From: Sulfuricurvum sp.
GTDB lineage: Bacteria; Campylobacterota; Campylobacteria; Campylobacterales; Sulfurimonadaceae
Length of the DNA: 19,497 nt
Direction: 5' to 3'
NCBI RefSeq assembly: GCF_023229695.1
Contig: NZ_JALNYS010000027.1
Coordinates: 1 to 19,497 of the forward strand
In this document: piece after piece, positions 6,606 through 14,828 of the stretch
Layout: every line of letters starts with the position of its first letter
Position numbering within the stretch: position 1 is the first letter of the stretch
Position numbers and translations under genes: made by a program
The notes under the pieces: model-generated
What the model saw: the letters and a program-made list of their open reading frames with translations, nothing else
Database searches by the model: none
What the model was told of the DNA's origin: nothing

Positions 6606-7315
6606 GGGTGGGATCCATCCCCGGCAGGATCGATTTGTCCGTCGCGAAAATGGATAGTCCGTGAAGCGTATCGGGCCATATCATTTTCGTGCGTCACCAT
6701 AATGATCGTGATTTTCTTTTCGAGATTAAAGGATTTGAGCAGTTCCATCACTTCAATACTTTTAGCGGTATCCAGATTTCCGGTCGGCTCATCCGCGAGC
6801 AAGACGAGAGGATCGGTCACGATGGCCCGGGCAATCGCGACACGCTGCTGCTGTCCTCCGGAGAGCTCCCCCGGGGTGTGATGGGCGACATTTCCGAGTC
6901 CGACGCTTTGAAGCGCCGCCATGGCCATGGTTCGGCGCTCATGAGCAGGGACTCCCCGATAGAGGAGGGGGAGTTCGACGTTTTCAACGGCAGAGGTTTT
7001 TCCCAGCAGATTGAACCCCTGAAAAATAAATCCGATGTAATTTCGACGCAGCAACGCCCGCTGGTCTCGGCTGAGAATCCCGACATCGATCCCTTCAAAG
7101 AGGTAGTGCCCCTCCGTCGGAACATCAAGACATCCGATGATGTTCATGGCTGTCGATTTTCCCGAACCGCTTGGCCCCATGATGGCGACAAACTCCCCCT
7201 CGTATATCGTCAGATCGACACCGCGCAGCGCATAGGCGGTCGCATCCCCCTCACCGTAATATTTTTTGGTCCCTTTGAGTTCAATGACCGGAGAGGGTGA
7301 TTGCGGGATCTTCAC
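6602..7315 (-). CDS. MacB/LolD-type ABC transporter ATPase
   Basis: The 237-residue ATPase has all ABC motifs: Walker A GPSGSGKST (47-55), Q-loop near FIFQGFNLL, signature LSGGQ (151-155), Walker B VLLADEP (171-177), LDT D-loop and switch His209. It belongs to the LolD/MacB branch (AYALRGVDLTIYEGEFVAIMG), which powers mechanotransmission-type permeases. The start is GTG at 7315 and overlaps the stop of the adaptor gene (GTGA). Its stop overlaps the permease start. It is therefore the motor of the efflux operon formed by 9751-5394. Confidence 0.93.
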   Translation of the reverse strand: MKIPQSPSPVIELKGTKKYYGEGDATAYALRGVDLTIYEGEFVAIMGPSGSGKSTAMNIIGCLDVPTEGHYLFEGIDVGILSRDQRALLRRNYIGFIFQGFNLLGKTSAVENVELPLLYRGVPAHERRTMAMAALQSVGLGNVAHHTPGELSGGQQQRVAIARAIVTDPLVLLADEPTGNLDTAKSIEVMELLKSFNLEKKITIIMVTHENDMARYASRTIHFRDGQIDPAGDGSHP

Positions 7316-8535
7316 TCTTCAATCCCGGTAATGATACGATCCCCGCTCTTAAGCGGGGAGTCCAGAAGGATACTTCTGATCCCGTCGGTTTGTCCGACAT
7401 GAATTTTGACTTTTGCCGGTGTATTGTTTTTCAGCACCCAGACGTGCTCACCTTTATCGTTTTCATCGCTAGCGTGCTTTTTCGCCGAAGATCCCTCTTC
7501 ATCGCCGGCGGGGGGAGGGGTAAAGCGCAGAGCTGCGTTCGGAACAACCGGGACCTTTCGGAACGTGTCGGTGATGATAGAAGCGTTCGCCGTCATCCCC
7601 GGGCGTAAAAGAAGATCCTCATTGCGCACCTCTACGACCGCTTCATAGGTGACGACCCCGTTTACGACCGCCGAATTCATCCGAAGCCGGGTGATTTTCC
7701 CCTCAAATATCCGGTTGGGGTAGGCGTCTACACTAAATTCCACTTTTTGTTGCTCTTTGACCCCGCCGATATCGGCTTCATCGACGCTGACGATCGCTTT
7801 CATTTTTGTCAGGTCTTCGGCCAGAGTAAAGAGGATCGGAGTCTGCATGGCGGCGACGACCGTTTGCCCCGGTTCGATTTTGCGGTTCAGGACGATCCCC
7901 TCGATCGGAGAGACGACGAGGGCTTTTCGGAGATTCTCTTCATCGCTTTTGCGTTGAGCGAACGATTGGGCAACTCCGGCTGCTGCGGCGGCAAGGGATG
8001 CTTTGGCCTGAGCGACGGCCGTTGAGGCGGATTGTACCTCTTTGCGTGAAGGGTAATTTCCCCCCGTCGATCGGTACATCGTAAGGATCCGGTCGTTTTC
8101 GATGAGGGCGTTGTCCAAGGCGGCTTTGGCACTTTGTTCGTTGGCCAGAGCTTTCATCCAGTTGGCGTTGGAACTGGTCACCGCAGCGGTCAGTTTGGTC
8201 GTATCCAGCCGCGCCATCGGTTGCCCCACATGAACCCGGTCGTTGTAATCGACCAACACCTCGGCGACGGTTCCGGAGACTTCGATCCCCACCTCGACGG
8301 TGTTGGTCGGTTCCAAATTCCCCGTGGCCGAAACGGTGGTCGTCAGGTCTTGGATGGTTAAGGGGGCGGTGATGTAGGTGATCGTTGGTTTGGTATTGCG
8401 TTTTATCCCGTACACCACGCCCGCGCCGATCAGTAACAGTAGACTCATGATCAGTACGATTCTTTTCCACCGTTTTGGAGCGTGTTGCTCCCCTAGGTGA
8501 AGGGTGGTTTCGATGGAGGCGGTCTTTTGGGTCAT
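7312..8535 (-). CDS. MacA-like periplasmic adaptor protein
   Basis: The 407-residue membrane-fusion protein starts with a short cytoplasmic stretch and one helix (about 25-43, IVLIMSLLLLIGAGVVYG). A lipoyl-like half follows (SGTVAEVLVDYNDRVHVGQ), then a helical hairpin at about 115-205, the second lipoyl half (VVSPIEGIVLNRKIEPGQTV), a beta-barrel (KVEFSVDAYPNRIFEGKI) and a membrane-proximal domain. It bridges the MacB-like pump and a TolC-like duct. A charged insert near residues 345-362 (GDEEGSSAKKHASDENDKGE) looks like a flexible loop. The start overlaps the stop of the TolC-like gene (ATGA). The order and overlaps support one transcript. Confidence 0.92.
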   Translation of the reverse strand: MTQKTASIETTLHLGEQHAPKRWKRIVLIMSLLLLIGAGVVYGIKRNTKPTITYITAPLTIQDLTTTVSATGNLEPTNTVEVGIEVSGTVAEVLVDYNDRVHVGQPMARLDTTKLTAAVTSSNANWMKALANEQSAKAALDNALIENDRILTMYRSTGGNYPSRKEVQSASTAVAQAKASLAAAAAGVAQSFAQRKSDEENLRKALVVSPIEGIVLNRKIEPGQTVVAAMQTPILFTLAEDLTKMKAIVSVDEADIGGVKEQQKVEFSVDAYPNRIFEGKITRLRMNSAVVNGVVTYEAVVEVRNEDLLLRPGMTANASIITDTFRKVPVVPNAALRFTPPPAGDEEGSSAKKHASDENDKGEHVWVLKNNTPAKVKIHVGQTDGIRSILLDSPLKSGDRIITGIEE

Positions 8536-9751
8536 AACGGTTTCTCCTGTGGGTGTCGCATCATCGAATAGAGGGATGCGAGTTCAATCTGGATATTGAG
8601 TTCGTTGATTTTGATCTCCAGCTTTTCGATGGATCGCGTATTTTGGAGGGTTTGTAGGTCGTAGCCCGCCTTATACCCCGCATCGACCGCCGCTTTGGTC
8701 GCGTCGATCAGGGTGCCGTAAGAGCGGAGGTTCTCCTCGGTGATCGAAATCGTCCGTCGATAGCTGTCGATGTGGGCGAGGGATTGTTCGTAAAGCGCTT
8801 CGCTCTGCCGTTTGGTATCGGCGCTCAGAGCCTGCTGTTTCAAATAGGCCGCCTGAGCCTCCTGCGTCGCGGCGGAGCCGTTATAGGTTAAGGGGATGGA
8901 GAGTTGCAGCCCCGCGTCGTAATAGTTTCCGCTGTAGTTATTGGCGGGGAGTTCATGGACATCCAGACGCTGAAGGCCGGTATCGGCGATGAGGGTGAGT
9001 TTCGGCAGATAGGAACTTTTGATCTGGCCGAATTGCTGCGCCATACTTTCGCTCAGCGCTTGGTTGTAGCGGATGTTCCACCCCTCTTCCAAAAATCGTC
9101 CTTTTGGGTGAGGGTAAAGGTCGGCAGGGTGATCGAATCGACCGGCAGGTCACTCAGTTTTGCCGCTTCGAGGCGCTGCTGCGCCAGGGAAAAACGGATG
9201 GCGGTGTTGTTTTTCAGTTCGCTGCTTTGGTTCATCAATGCGTTGTTAAGCAACGTGATGTCGATATCCCCCGCTTCGTACTGTTTTTGTTTGAGAAAGA
9301 TCTCGATTTTACCGTTCTTGAGCTTGAGTTCGCTTTGTTCGAGCAAAAGGGCATTTTTTCGATAACTCAAAACGGCATTGAAAAGCTGCCGGTTGAGATC
9401 GGAAATGTCCCGCTGTAATCCCAGGGTATCGGCTTCGTGTTTTGTATCGGCATACCCGATCGCATAGGTGATCCCTCCGGAACGAAAAAGGTCTTGTGCC
9501 ATACCGGCAGAGAGGGTGTAGCGCGTGTCATGCACTCCGGAAGCTGCCGATTTTTCATAGGTTCCCGATCCCTTTAGGGTGATAGGGGATAACCAGTCGT
9601 AACGGAGTTTTTCGTATCCGGAATCGATCTGGCGCTGCTGCTGTTCGAAATAGCGCTGTTTTTCAGGGGAGAGAAAAGTGCTATCTTCACCGTAGGCTAT
9701 CATAACCAAGAGAGGAGATACCAAGGGTATTAAAGCAGAGAATAATTTCAT
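8532..9751 (-). pseudogene. TolC-like outer-membrane efflux protein, split by a frameshift
   Basis: Two adjacent frames together give a complete TolC-family protein of about 405 residues. The first part (from ATG 9751, signal peptide MKLFSALIPLVSPLLVMIAYG) ends in-frame at LTQKDDF. Read on, it gives 12 unrelated residues and stops at 9053. The second part, from about 9092 to 8532, resumes with LEEGWNIRYNQALSESMAQQ and carries the second coiled-coil repeat and the typical DLQTLQNTRSIEKLEIKIN end. One T missing from the T5 run (9091-9095) explains the break. Possible causes are a real mutation, slippage or a sequencing error. The second half could be reinitiated: AAAGGA lies six bases before a TTG at 9092. 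It heads the MacAB-like operon and overlaps the adaptor start. Confidence 0.85.
9091..9095 (-). other. homopolymer frameshift point in the TolC-like gene
   Basis: On the minus strand the codons read GAT TTT TGG. A sixth T would give GAT TTT TTG GAA and restore the long frame. A ribosome slipping back one base at the Phe codon would re-pair perfectly (TTT to TTT) and enter the same frame, so recoding is formally possible, though the canonical seven-base slippery pattern is absent. Confidence 0.75.
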
Positions 9752-9784
9752 GGCTTAATTGTAGTCTACTTTTGCCTTGTATAT

Positions 9785-9801
9785 GTTAATAGTAAGTTAA
9801 T
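9785..9801. promoter_or_regulatory. direct repeat between divergent efflux and TonB genes
   Basis: GTTAAT occurs at 9785-9790 and 9796-9801, spaced 11 bases start to start, or about one helical turn. That spacing is typical of OmpR/PhoB-type regulator sites. It lies 34-50 bases before the TolC-like start and 101-117 before the TonB-receptor start. No regulator gene is adjacent. The motif is AT-rich and could be chance. Confidence 0.25.
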
Positions 9802-9901
9802 CGGAGGAAATGCACCTTTTTCTATGGGAACGATGACCAATACATCGAAGGATATATTTCGGTAGAATTGCATCATCTCATATTCCAAAGGAAACCCTTT
9901 G

Positions 9902-11980
9902 ATGTACCGCCCTTTAATCCCCATGTTACTGATCTCAGGGATGGCCGCTTCCGGCGCTTGTGCGCAAGAGACTATTTCTCTTGAAAAAATCCAAATCGAA
10001 GAGAAGGGGATCGCTCTGGAAGAGCGGCGCGATACTTCGATCGCCAAGCGGATTATCAACGGGGAGGAGCTGACCCAGTACGGGGATCTCAATGCCCTGG
10101 AAATTCTCAAACGGACCCCCGGCGTTACGATTCCCGAGGGGAAAACGAAAAAAGGGGCTCCCGGGAAAGGGTACACCGTCATTTTGATCGACGGCGAAGA
10201 GGTGGCGACCGGATCGAAACGCAGGGCCGGCCCGCTGGAACTGATATCGCCCGACCGGATCGAACGGATTGAAGTGATGACGAACGGATCGGCCGAATAC
10301 ACGGCCGAATCGATGGGGGGGATCGTTAATATCATCCTCAAAAAACCGAAATCGCAAGGGGCGACAACGGCGAAAATGATGGTCGGAGCGTATGGAAACG
10401 ACCCGATGGAGAGTCTGTTCGCCCAGCAGGAGGGTAAATCGGGCAAGGTATCGTATCTGATCAATATTAACGGATCGGAGAACCGGAAATCAGATCGGTC
10501 GACGACGACGAGACAGAATGGCTCTTCGACAAGCGAGGAGTCCCGGGATGACTCCGTACACGATCGATTTGTCAATTTGACGGGAAAACTGATCTTTACC
10601 CCCTCTTCCAAAGATAAGTATACCTATGACGGATCGGTAGCGATGAACGAGACAAACGAGAATACCGATGCGCACACCGTCACTTCACCTCCCGGATCGG
10701 TGAGCCGTATATTGGCTAACAATGACCATTCAAAAGGGGTGATGCTCTGGTCCAAGATCACGGGGGAACACCATCTTTCAGGGAAAGAGCTGCTGGAATG
10801 GAAACTCAAATTTCACCAAAGTACAAGCAGCGGCGAGAGCGCTTCGGTTCTGAACTTCCCGACAAGCAGTACCAAAACCCAAAATGACGAGAGTCTTTTT
10901 CGGATTATCGGTGCGGAAGGGGGGTATTCGATTGCCGCAGGGGACCATTTTATCAAAACCGGAGCGGAGCTCAAAGGGATGAGGCAGCACAATCAGGCAT
11001 GGCGCAGTGTCGACGGTGCCGATACGACCACCCCCTCGGATGACGTCTCCATGAGGGAAAACAAAGGGTCGCTTTATCTCCAAGATGAGATAAGCGTCGG
11101 CGACAAGGTGGTTGTGACACCGGGAATTCGGTATGAGAACCTCTCCCGTGATTATGGCAATACGTCGCATATCGATTATGTGGCTCCTTCGCTGCACCTT
11201 CTGACCAAAGTGACCCCCAATGACACTATCCGGGCGAGTGTCGCCAAAACACTCAAGCTTCCCCGTCTGAATGAACTCTCAATGAGCATCGACAGTTCGC
11301 TGGAGCGCAATGACGTCCACCATCCCGATCGCAGCGGAAACGCCAATCTGCGTGAGGAGCGGGCCCTCAGCTATGAGTTGCGGTATGAACATTTTTACGA
11401 AGACAAGGGGATCATCAGTGCCGGCGGATTTTACCGTACGATCAGCAACAAGATAGAGCGGCTCACCGCGTTGGAGGGGACACGTTATGTGGAACGTCCT
11501 TACAATGCGGGAGAGGGGAGTTTATGGGGGATCGAACTGGAGATGAAAAAATCGTTGAACGCTTATGTGGAGGGGTTGGGGGTATTTGCGAACGCAACGT
11601 TTCAAAACTCCTCACTGACCAATACCCTCACCGGATTGAAACGACCGATCAAACAAACCGGCAATACCCTCGGAAATCTGGGGTTCGATCATACGCTCAA
11701 AGGGTATAGATTCACGTATGGAGCGGCCTACCGCTATGTCGGCGGATATGACGATCCGTTGGATGAAAATTCGATTGCCCAAACCCAAAAAAGGTATGGA
11801 TTTTTGGATGTGTACGCGAGCAAACGGCTGAATGAGACCTTTAAAGTGCTCCTCAATCTGAAAAATATCACCCGAACAACGATCGAGACGGCATCGAACC
11901 TCACCGCGATCAATGAGACACAGATCGATAGAGAGTACTCAAAACCCCAAATCCTTCTGACCCTGGAGGGGAAATGGTAA
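9902..11980 (+). CDS. TonB-dependent outer-membrane receptor
   Basis: From ATG 9902 the protein has 692 residues. A signal peptide (MYRPLIPMLLISGMAASGACA) precedes a plug domain of about residues 25-145 with typical motifs: LEILKRTPGVTIPE, VILIDGEEV, RIERIEVMTNGSAEYTAES and GGIVNIILKKP. A 22-strand-type barrel follows, with the family landmark KLPRLNELS and a C-terminal strand QILLTLEGKW ending in Trp. Such receptors import iron chelates, vitamin B12 or other scarce ligands using TonB energy. The ligand is not evident. An adjacent TTG at 9899 could also start, but AAAGGAAA is well placed for the ATG. It is divergent from the MacAB-like efflux operon, so the two may be co-regulated. No TonB/ExbB genes are in view. 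Confidence 0.92.
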   Translation: MYRPLIPMLLISGMAASGACAQETISLEKIQIEEKGIALEERRDTSIAKRIINGEELTQYGDLNALEILKRTPGVTIPEGKTKKGAPGKGYTVILIDGEEVATGSKRRAGPLELISPDRIERIEVMTNGSAEYTAESMGGIVNIILKKPKSQGATTAKMMVGAYGNDPMESLFAQQEGKSGKVSYLININGSENRKSDRSTTTRQNGSSTSEESRDDSVHDRFVNLTGKLIFTPSSKDKYTYDGSVAMNETNENTDAHTVTSPPGSVSRILANNDHSKGVMLWSKITGEHHLSGKELLEWKLKFHQSTSSGESASVLNFPTSSTKTQNDESLFRIIGAEGGYSIAAGDHFIKTGAELKGMRQHNQAWRSVDGADTTTPSDDVSMRENKGSLYLQDEISVGDKVVVTPGIRYENLSRDYGNTSHIDYVAPSLHLLTKVTPNDTIRASVAKTLKLPRLNELSMSIDSSLERNDVHHPDRSGNANLREERALSYELRYEHFYEDKGIISAGGFYRTISNKIERLTALEGTRYVERPYNAGEGSLWGIELEMKKSLNAYVEGLGVFANATFQNSSLTNTLTGLKRPIKQTGNTLGNLGFDHTLKGYRFTYGAAYRYVGGYDDPLDENSIAQTQKRYGFLDVYASKRLNETFKVLLNLKNITRTTIETASNLTAINETQIDREYSKPQILLTLEGKW

Positions 11981-12052
11981 CGGTTGATGGAGGTTTGTTA
12001 ACCGTCTATAGAGTAAGATTGGGAAAATAACCCACACTATCAGGAGTTTATC

Positions 12053-12250
12053 ATGAAAAACAATGAACCCACGTTGGAATCCATCGAGGATTACGATACC
12101 CTCAAAGGATCAAAAAAACGGGTCGTCTGGACCGTTATACTCAGTGGTCTGATTATCGGTGCCCTCTTCGTCGCAGCAAAAATGTATTACGGCGATTCGC
12201 GCGATTCGCTGCCGGTCGGGGAAAGTATTGGCAAAGTCCCCCTCAAATGA
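12053..12250 (+). CDS. small single-helix membrane protein
   Basis: This 65-residue protein is not recognised. It has an acidic N-terminal third (NEPTLESIEDYDTLKG), a basic KKR flank, one membrane helix at about residues 24-44 (VVWTVILSGLIIGALFVAA) and a short polar tail (SIGKVPLK). By the positive-inside rule the N-terminus faces the cytoplasm. A clear ribosome site (AGGAG, seven bases before ATG) supports expression. It lies 72 bases after the TonB receptor and 31 before the M48 protease, and probably shares the receptor's transcript. A weak hairpin at 11980-12005 (ACGGTT/AACCGT, no T run) separates it from the receptor. Confidence 0.65.
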   Translation: MKNNEPTLESIEDYDTLKGSKKRVVWTVILSGLIIGALFVAAKMYYGDSRDSLPVGESIGKVPLK

Positions 12251-12259
12251 TGCTAAAAT
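12251..12259 (+). promoter_or_regulatory. extended -10 promoter for the M48/prmC/mlaF run
   Basis: TGCTAAAAT directly after the small membrane gene is a strong match to the extended -10 used by Campylobacterota housekeeping sigma factor. It would start transcription near 12266, leaving a leader of about 16 bases with AAAGGG before ATG 12282. No -35 is recognisable. Confidence 0.5.
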
Positions 12260-12281
12260 TCCTTTTTTTTAAAGGGACGAT

Positions 12282-13526
12282 ATGATTGCGACGGTTATCG
12301 GTGTTTACACATTTTACATTTTAGTGCGTCTTTACGTCAGCGTGATGCAGATCGGTTTTATCAACCAGATGAAGCGCAAAGGCGCGGTATTGATGGGGGA
12401 AAAGGAGTATCGAGACGCTGCGGAGTATGCGGTGGCCAAAGAGAAACTCTCGATGATCGAAGCGATGGCGGAATATCTCTTGTTTTTCCTTTGGATAGAC
12501 GGGCTGATAGGGTGGCTTGACGGCGCGCTGATGGGGCAGTCGGCTTTGTTGCATACGATTGCGGCGGTGATGGGGATGATCCTTATTAACGGGTTTGTAA
12601 TGCTTCCGTTCGGATGGATCTCGAAATTCAAGATAGATGCAACATACGGATTCAATCGATCTTCAACCGGTCAGTTTGTCAAAGATACACTGATCGCCAC
12701 CCTCTTGAGTCTGGTAATCGGGACGGTGATCGTTGTGATCGTATCGGAAATTATCACGTCGAGCGAACTGTGGTGGCTCTGGAGCTTTTGTTTTATTTTC
12801 GGCGTTGTGGTGTTGCTGAATATGTTTTTTCCGACGATCCGCGCCCTCTTTTTTGACAAAGTGACTCCGCTGGAGGACCCGGAGCTTCGTGATGAGATCG
12901 AATCGTTGATGAAGCGTACCGGTTTTGTGAGCAGCGGTGTCTTTATCAGTGATGCGAGCAAGCGTGACGCCCGTCTGAACGCCTATTTCGGCGGTTTGGG
13001 GAAATCGAAGCGGGTCGTTTTGTTTGATACGCTGATCCAAAAGCTCTCACCGCAAGAGCTGATTGCCGTTTTGGGGCATGAACTGGGGCACTTCGCCCAC
13101 GGGGATCTGTATAAAAATATTGCAATGGTGGGGGTGATGCTGTTGGGGATGTTTGCCCTTTTCGGAAATCTTCCGCAGGAGCTTTATTTGCAGCTGGGTG
13201 TGTCGCAGTCGCCCCATATCGTGATGATGCTCTTTATCCTTCTCCTTCCGGTGGTGAGTTTTGTGATGATGCCGATTATGGGGATGGTGAGCCGCCATAA
13301 CGAGTACGAAGCGGATCGTACCGGTGCTGAGCTGGGAGGGGCGGAACATTTGGTAAATGCCCTGAAAAAACTGATAACCGAAAACAAGAGTTTCCCCCTT
13401 TCGCACCCGTTGTACCGCTTTATGCATACGACGCACCCGCCGGTGATCGAACGGCTTCGTGCATTGGGAGCCGATATCGGCGTAAGCGCGGATGAGGGGT
13501 ACGCCGATCCATGTCCAAAAGATTAA
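12282..13526 (+). CDS. M48 family integral membrane zinc protease (STE24/CAAX-protease type)
   Basis: The 414-residue protein has several membrane helices (about 1-25, 65-80, 90-112, 135-157, 165-185, 280-298, 310-335). The zinc site is intact: HELGH at 266-270, with the third ligand in EYEAD (341-345). The N-terminal half (EYRDAAEYAVAKEKLSMIE) and FPLSHPLYRFMHTTHPPVIERL near the end are typical of STE24-like M48 enzymes. In bacteria, which mostly lack prenylated CAAX substrates, these are thought to degrade damaged membrane proteins. The C-terminus overlaps prmC by 16 bases, so translation is coupled. A strong extended -10 lies just upstream. Confidence 0.92.
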   Translation: MIATVIGVYTFYILVRLYVSVMQIGFINQMKRKGAVLMGEKEYRDAAEYAVAKEKLSMIEAMAEYLLFFLWIDGLIGWLDGALMGQSALLHTIAAVMGMILINGFVMLPFGWISKFKIDATYGFNRSSTGQFVKDTLIATLLSLVIGTVIVVIVSEIITSSELWWLWSFCFIFGVVVLLNMFFPTIRALFFDKVTPLEDPELRDEIESLMKRTGFVSSGVFISDASKRDARLNAYFGGLGKSKRVVLFDTLIQKLSPQELIAVLGHELGHFAHGDLYKNIAMVGVMLLGMFALFGNLPQELYLQLGVSQSPHIVMMLFILLLPVVSFVMMPIMGMVSRHNEYEADRTGAELGGAEHLVNALKKLITENKSFPLSHPLYRFMHTTHPPVIERLRALGADIGVSADEGYADPCPKD

Positions 13527-14353
13527 AGGAGCTTCACCGGGAGGTGAGCAAAGGGTTGGAGGGAGTCGTCGAATTTCCGCGCCGGGAGGCGGAGCTCCTT
13601 TTGATGGCGTATCTTGGGTGTGATCCGCTCTATTTTATTACCCATCAAGAGGAGCTGATCGACGAGAACAACCCCCGACTGATCGAATGGATAGAGAAAC
13701 GCAAACGCAATGTTCCCCTCGAATACCTCACCAACCGCGTCAGTTTTTATTCACGAGAATTTTACATCGACGAGGGGGCATTGATCCCCCGTCCGGAGAC
13801 GGAACATCTGATCGATGAGCTTTTGTCGCGGATTACGCCCGAAGCGGCGATGACCGTGGTCGAAGTGGGGGTAGGGAGCGGAATTATCTCCATCCTCCTC
13901 GCCCTCCATCTTCCCAATGCCCGTTTTATCGCCGTCGATATCTCTTCTGCCGCCCTTGCCGTCGCCCGTCGCAATATCGAAGCGTTCGGGTTGAGCGGAC
14001 GGATCGAACTGCGTGAGGGGGATTTGCTGGATCCCGTTACGGAAACGATCGATCTGCTTGTTTCCAATCCCCCCTATATCGCCGATGATGCGGCGCTGGA
14101 GAGCAACCTCTCGTATGAACCGCAAAACGCCCTTTTCGGAGGGGAGATCGGCGATGAGATTATCCGGCGTCTGCTGGATCAGGTATACGCGCGGCGTATT
14201 GCGTTATTCGGGTGTGAAATGGGGTATGATCAACGGCTGAAAGTACAAGAGTATCTTAAATCTTTTGCGGTAAAATCGTTGGAATTTTACAAGGATTTGG
14301 CCTCGTTCGATCGGGGATTTATTTTGGAACTAAATAAGGAAAACAATGAATAA
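13511..14353 (+). CDS. prmC: peptide chain release factor N5-glutamine methyltransferase
   Basis: The 280-residue protein has the PrmC/HemK layout: an N-terminal helical domain (about 1-75), LIPRPETE (91-98), an S-adenosylmethionine-binding loop EVGVGSG (118-124), an acidic residue after strand 2 (AVDIS) and the catalytic NPPY motif (186-189), followed by the conserved YEPQNALFGGEIG stretch. It methylates the glutamine of the GGQ motif in release factors 1 and 2, speeding translation termination. Length matches the family. The start lies within the end of the M48 gene, and its stop overlaps the next gene by eight bases. No prfA is adjacent. Confidence 0.96.
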   Translation: MSKRLKELHREVSKGLEGVVEFPRREAELLLMAYLGCDPLYFITHQEELIDENNPRLIEWIEKRKRNVPLEYLTNRVSFYSREFYIDEGALIPRPETEHLIDELLSRITPEAAMTVVEVGVGSGIISILLALHLPNARFIAVDISSAALAVARRNIEAFGLSGRIELREGDLLDPVTETIDLLVSNPPYIADDAALESNLSYEPQNALFGGEIGDEIIRRLLDQVYARRIALFGCEMGYDQRLKVQEYLKSFAVKSLEFYKDLASFDRGFILELNKENNE

Positions 14354-14828
14354 AAAAGCTTTGATTGATGCCCTTTATTTGCTCACGATTGCGATGACGG
14401 CGGGTGCGGTACTGGTTCTGGGGGCTTTTGTAGCCGCCGTCGTTTTTCATTCGGAGCTCTATTTGACTCTTCCCCTTTTGTCACGGTATGAAGAGGGGAG
14501 AATTATGGGGGAAATCTTTCGACGATTCAGCTATTGGAGCTATTGTGTGGCGGCGATTATTGCCATTTACGAAATTTCCCGCTACAAAGTGATGCAGATC
14601 GACAAAGTTGCCATTTTAAGCGGGATGGGGGCTATCGCTACGCTCTTGTTGTTCAGTGCCGTATATACCCCTAAAATTTTGGAATACCAGTCTCGGGGTG
14701 AGCAGATGATGATGGATAACGGCTTTGAAGCGCTGCACAAAGCGAGTGAGATCGATTTTAAAATTCTTCTGATGATGCTGATGATCCTCTTTATCCGACG
14801 TGCGTATCTTCTGGTGGCCAAAAAATGA
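14346..14828 (+). CDS. DUF4149-type integral membrane protein
   Basis: The 160-residue protein has four hydrophobic segments (about 8-30, 59-76, 84-105, 138-156). The pattern of small residues in the first helix (TAGAVLVLGAFVAAVVF), the cytoplasmic-looking EEGRIMGEIFRRF segment and the helix-loop HKASEIDFK fit my memory of DUF4149/TMEM205-like proteins, whose function is unknown. It overlaps prmC upstream and mlaF downstream (ATGA), a very tight arrangement that may reflect a shared envelope task or simply compact genome layout. Confidence 0.75.
   Translation: MNKKALIDALYLLTIAMTAGAVLVLGAFVAAVVFHSELYLTLPLLSRYEEGRIMGEIFRRFSYWSYCVAAIIAIYEISRYKVMQIDKVAILSGMGAIATLLLFSAVYTPKILEYQSRGEQMMMDNGFEALHKASEIDFKILLMMLMILFIRRAYLLVAKK

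Noticed and set aside
6689..7300. 203-codon plus-strand frame
   Set aside because: It is antisense to the ABC ATPase, whose motifs are complete on the other strand.
9089..9097. Programmed frameshift as the main explanation for the TolC-like split
   Set aside because: The canonical X-XXY-YYZ pattern is missing and no downstream stimulatory stem is evident. A one-base mutation or sequencing error is simpler.
9766..10611. 281-codon open frame on the minus strand
   Set aside because: It lies opposite the TonB-receptor start, spans the promoter gap, and gives low-complexity Ser/Arg-rich residues with no family pattern. It is a shadow of the receptor gene.
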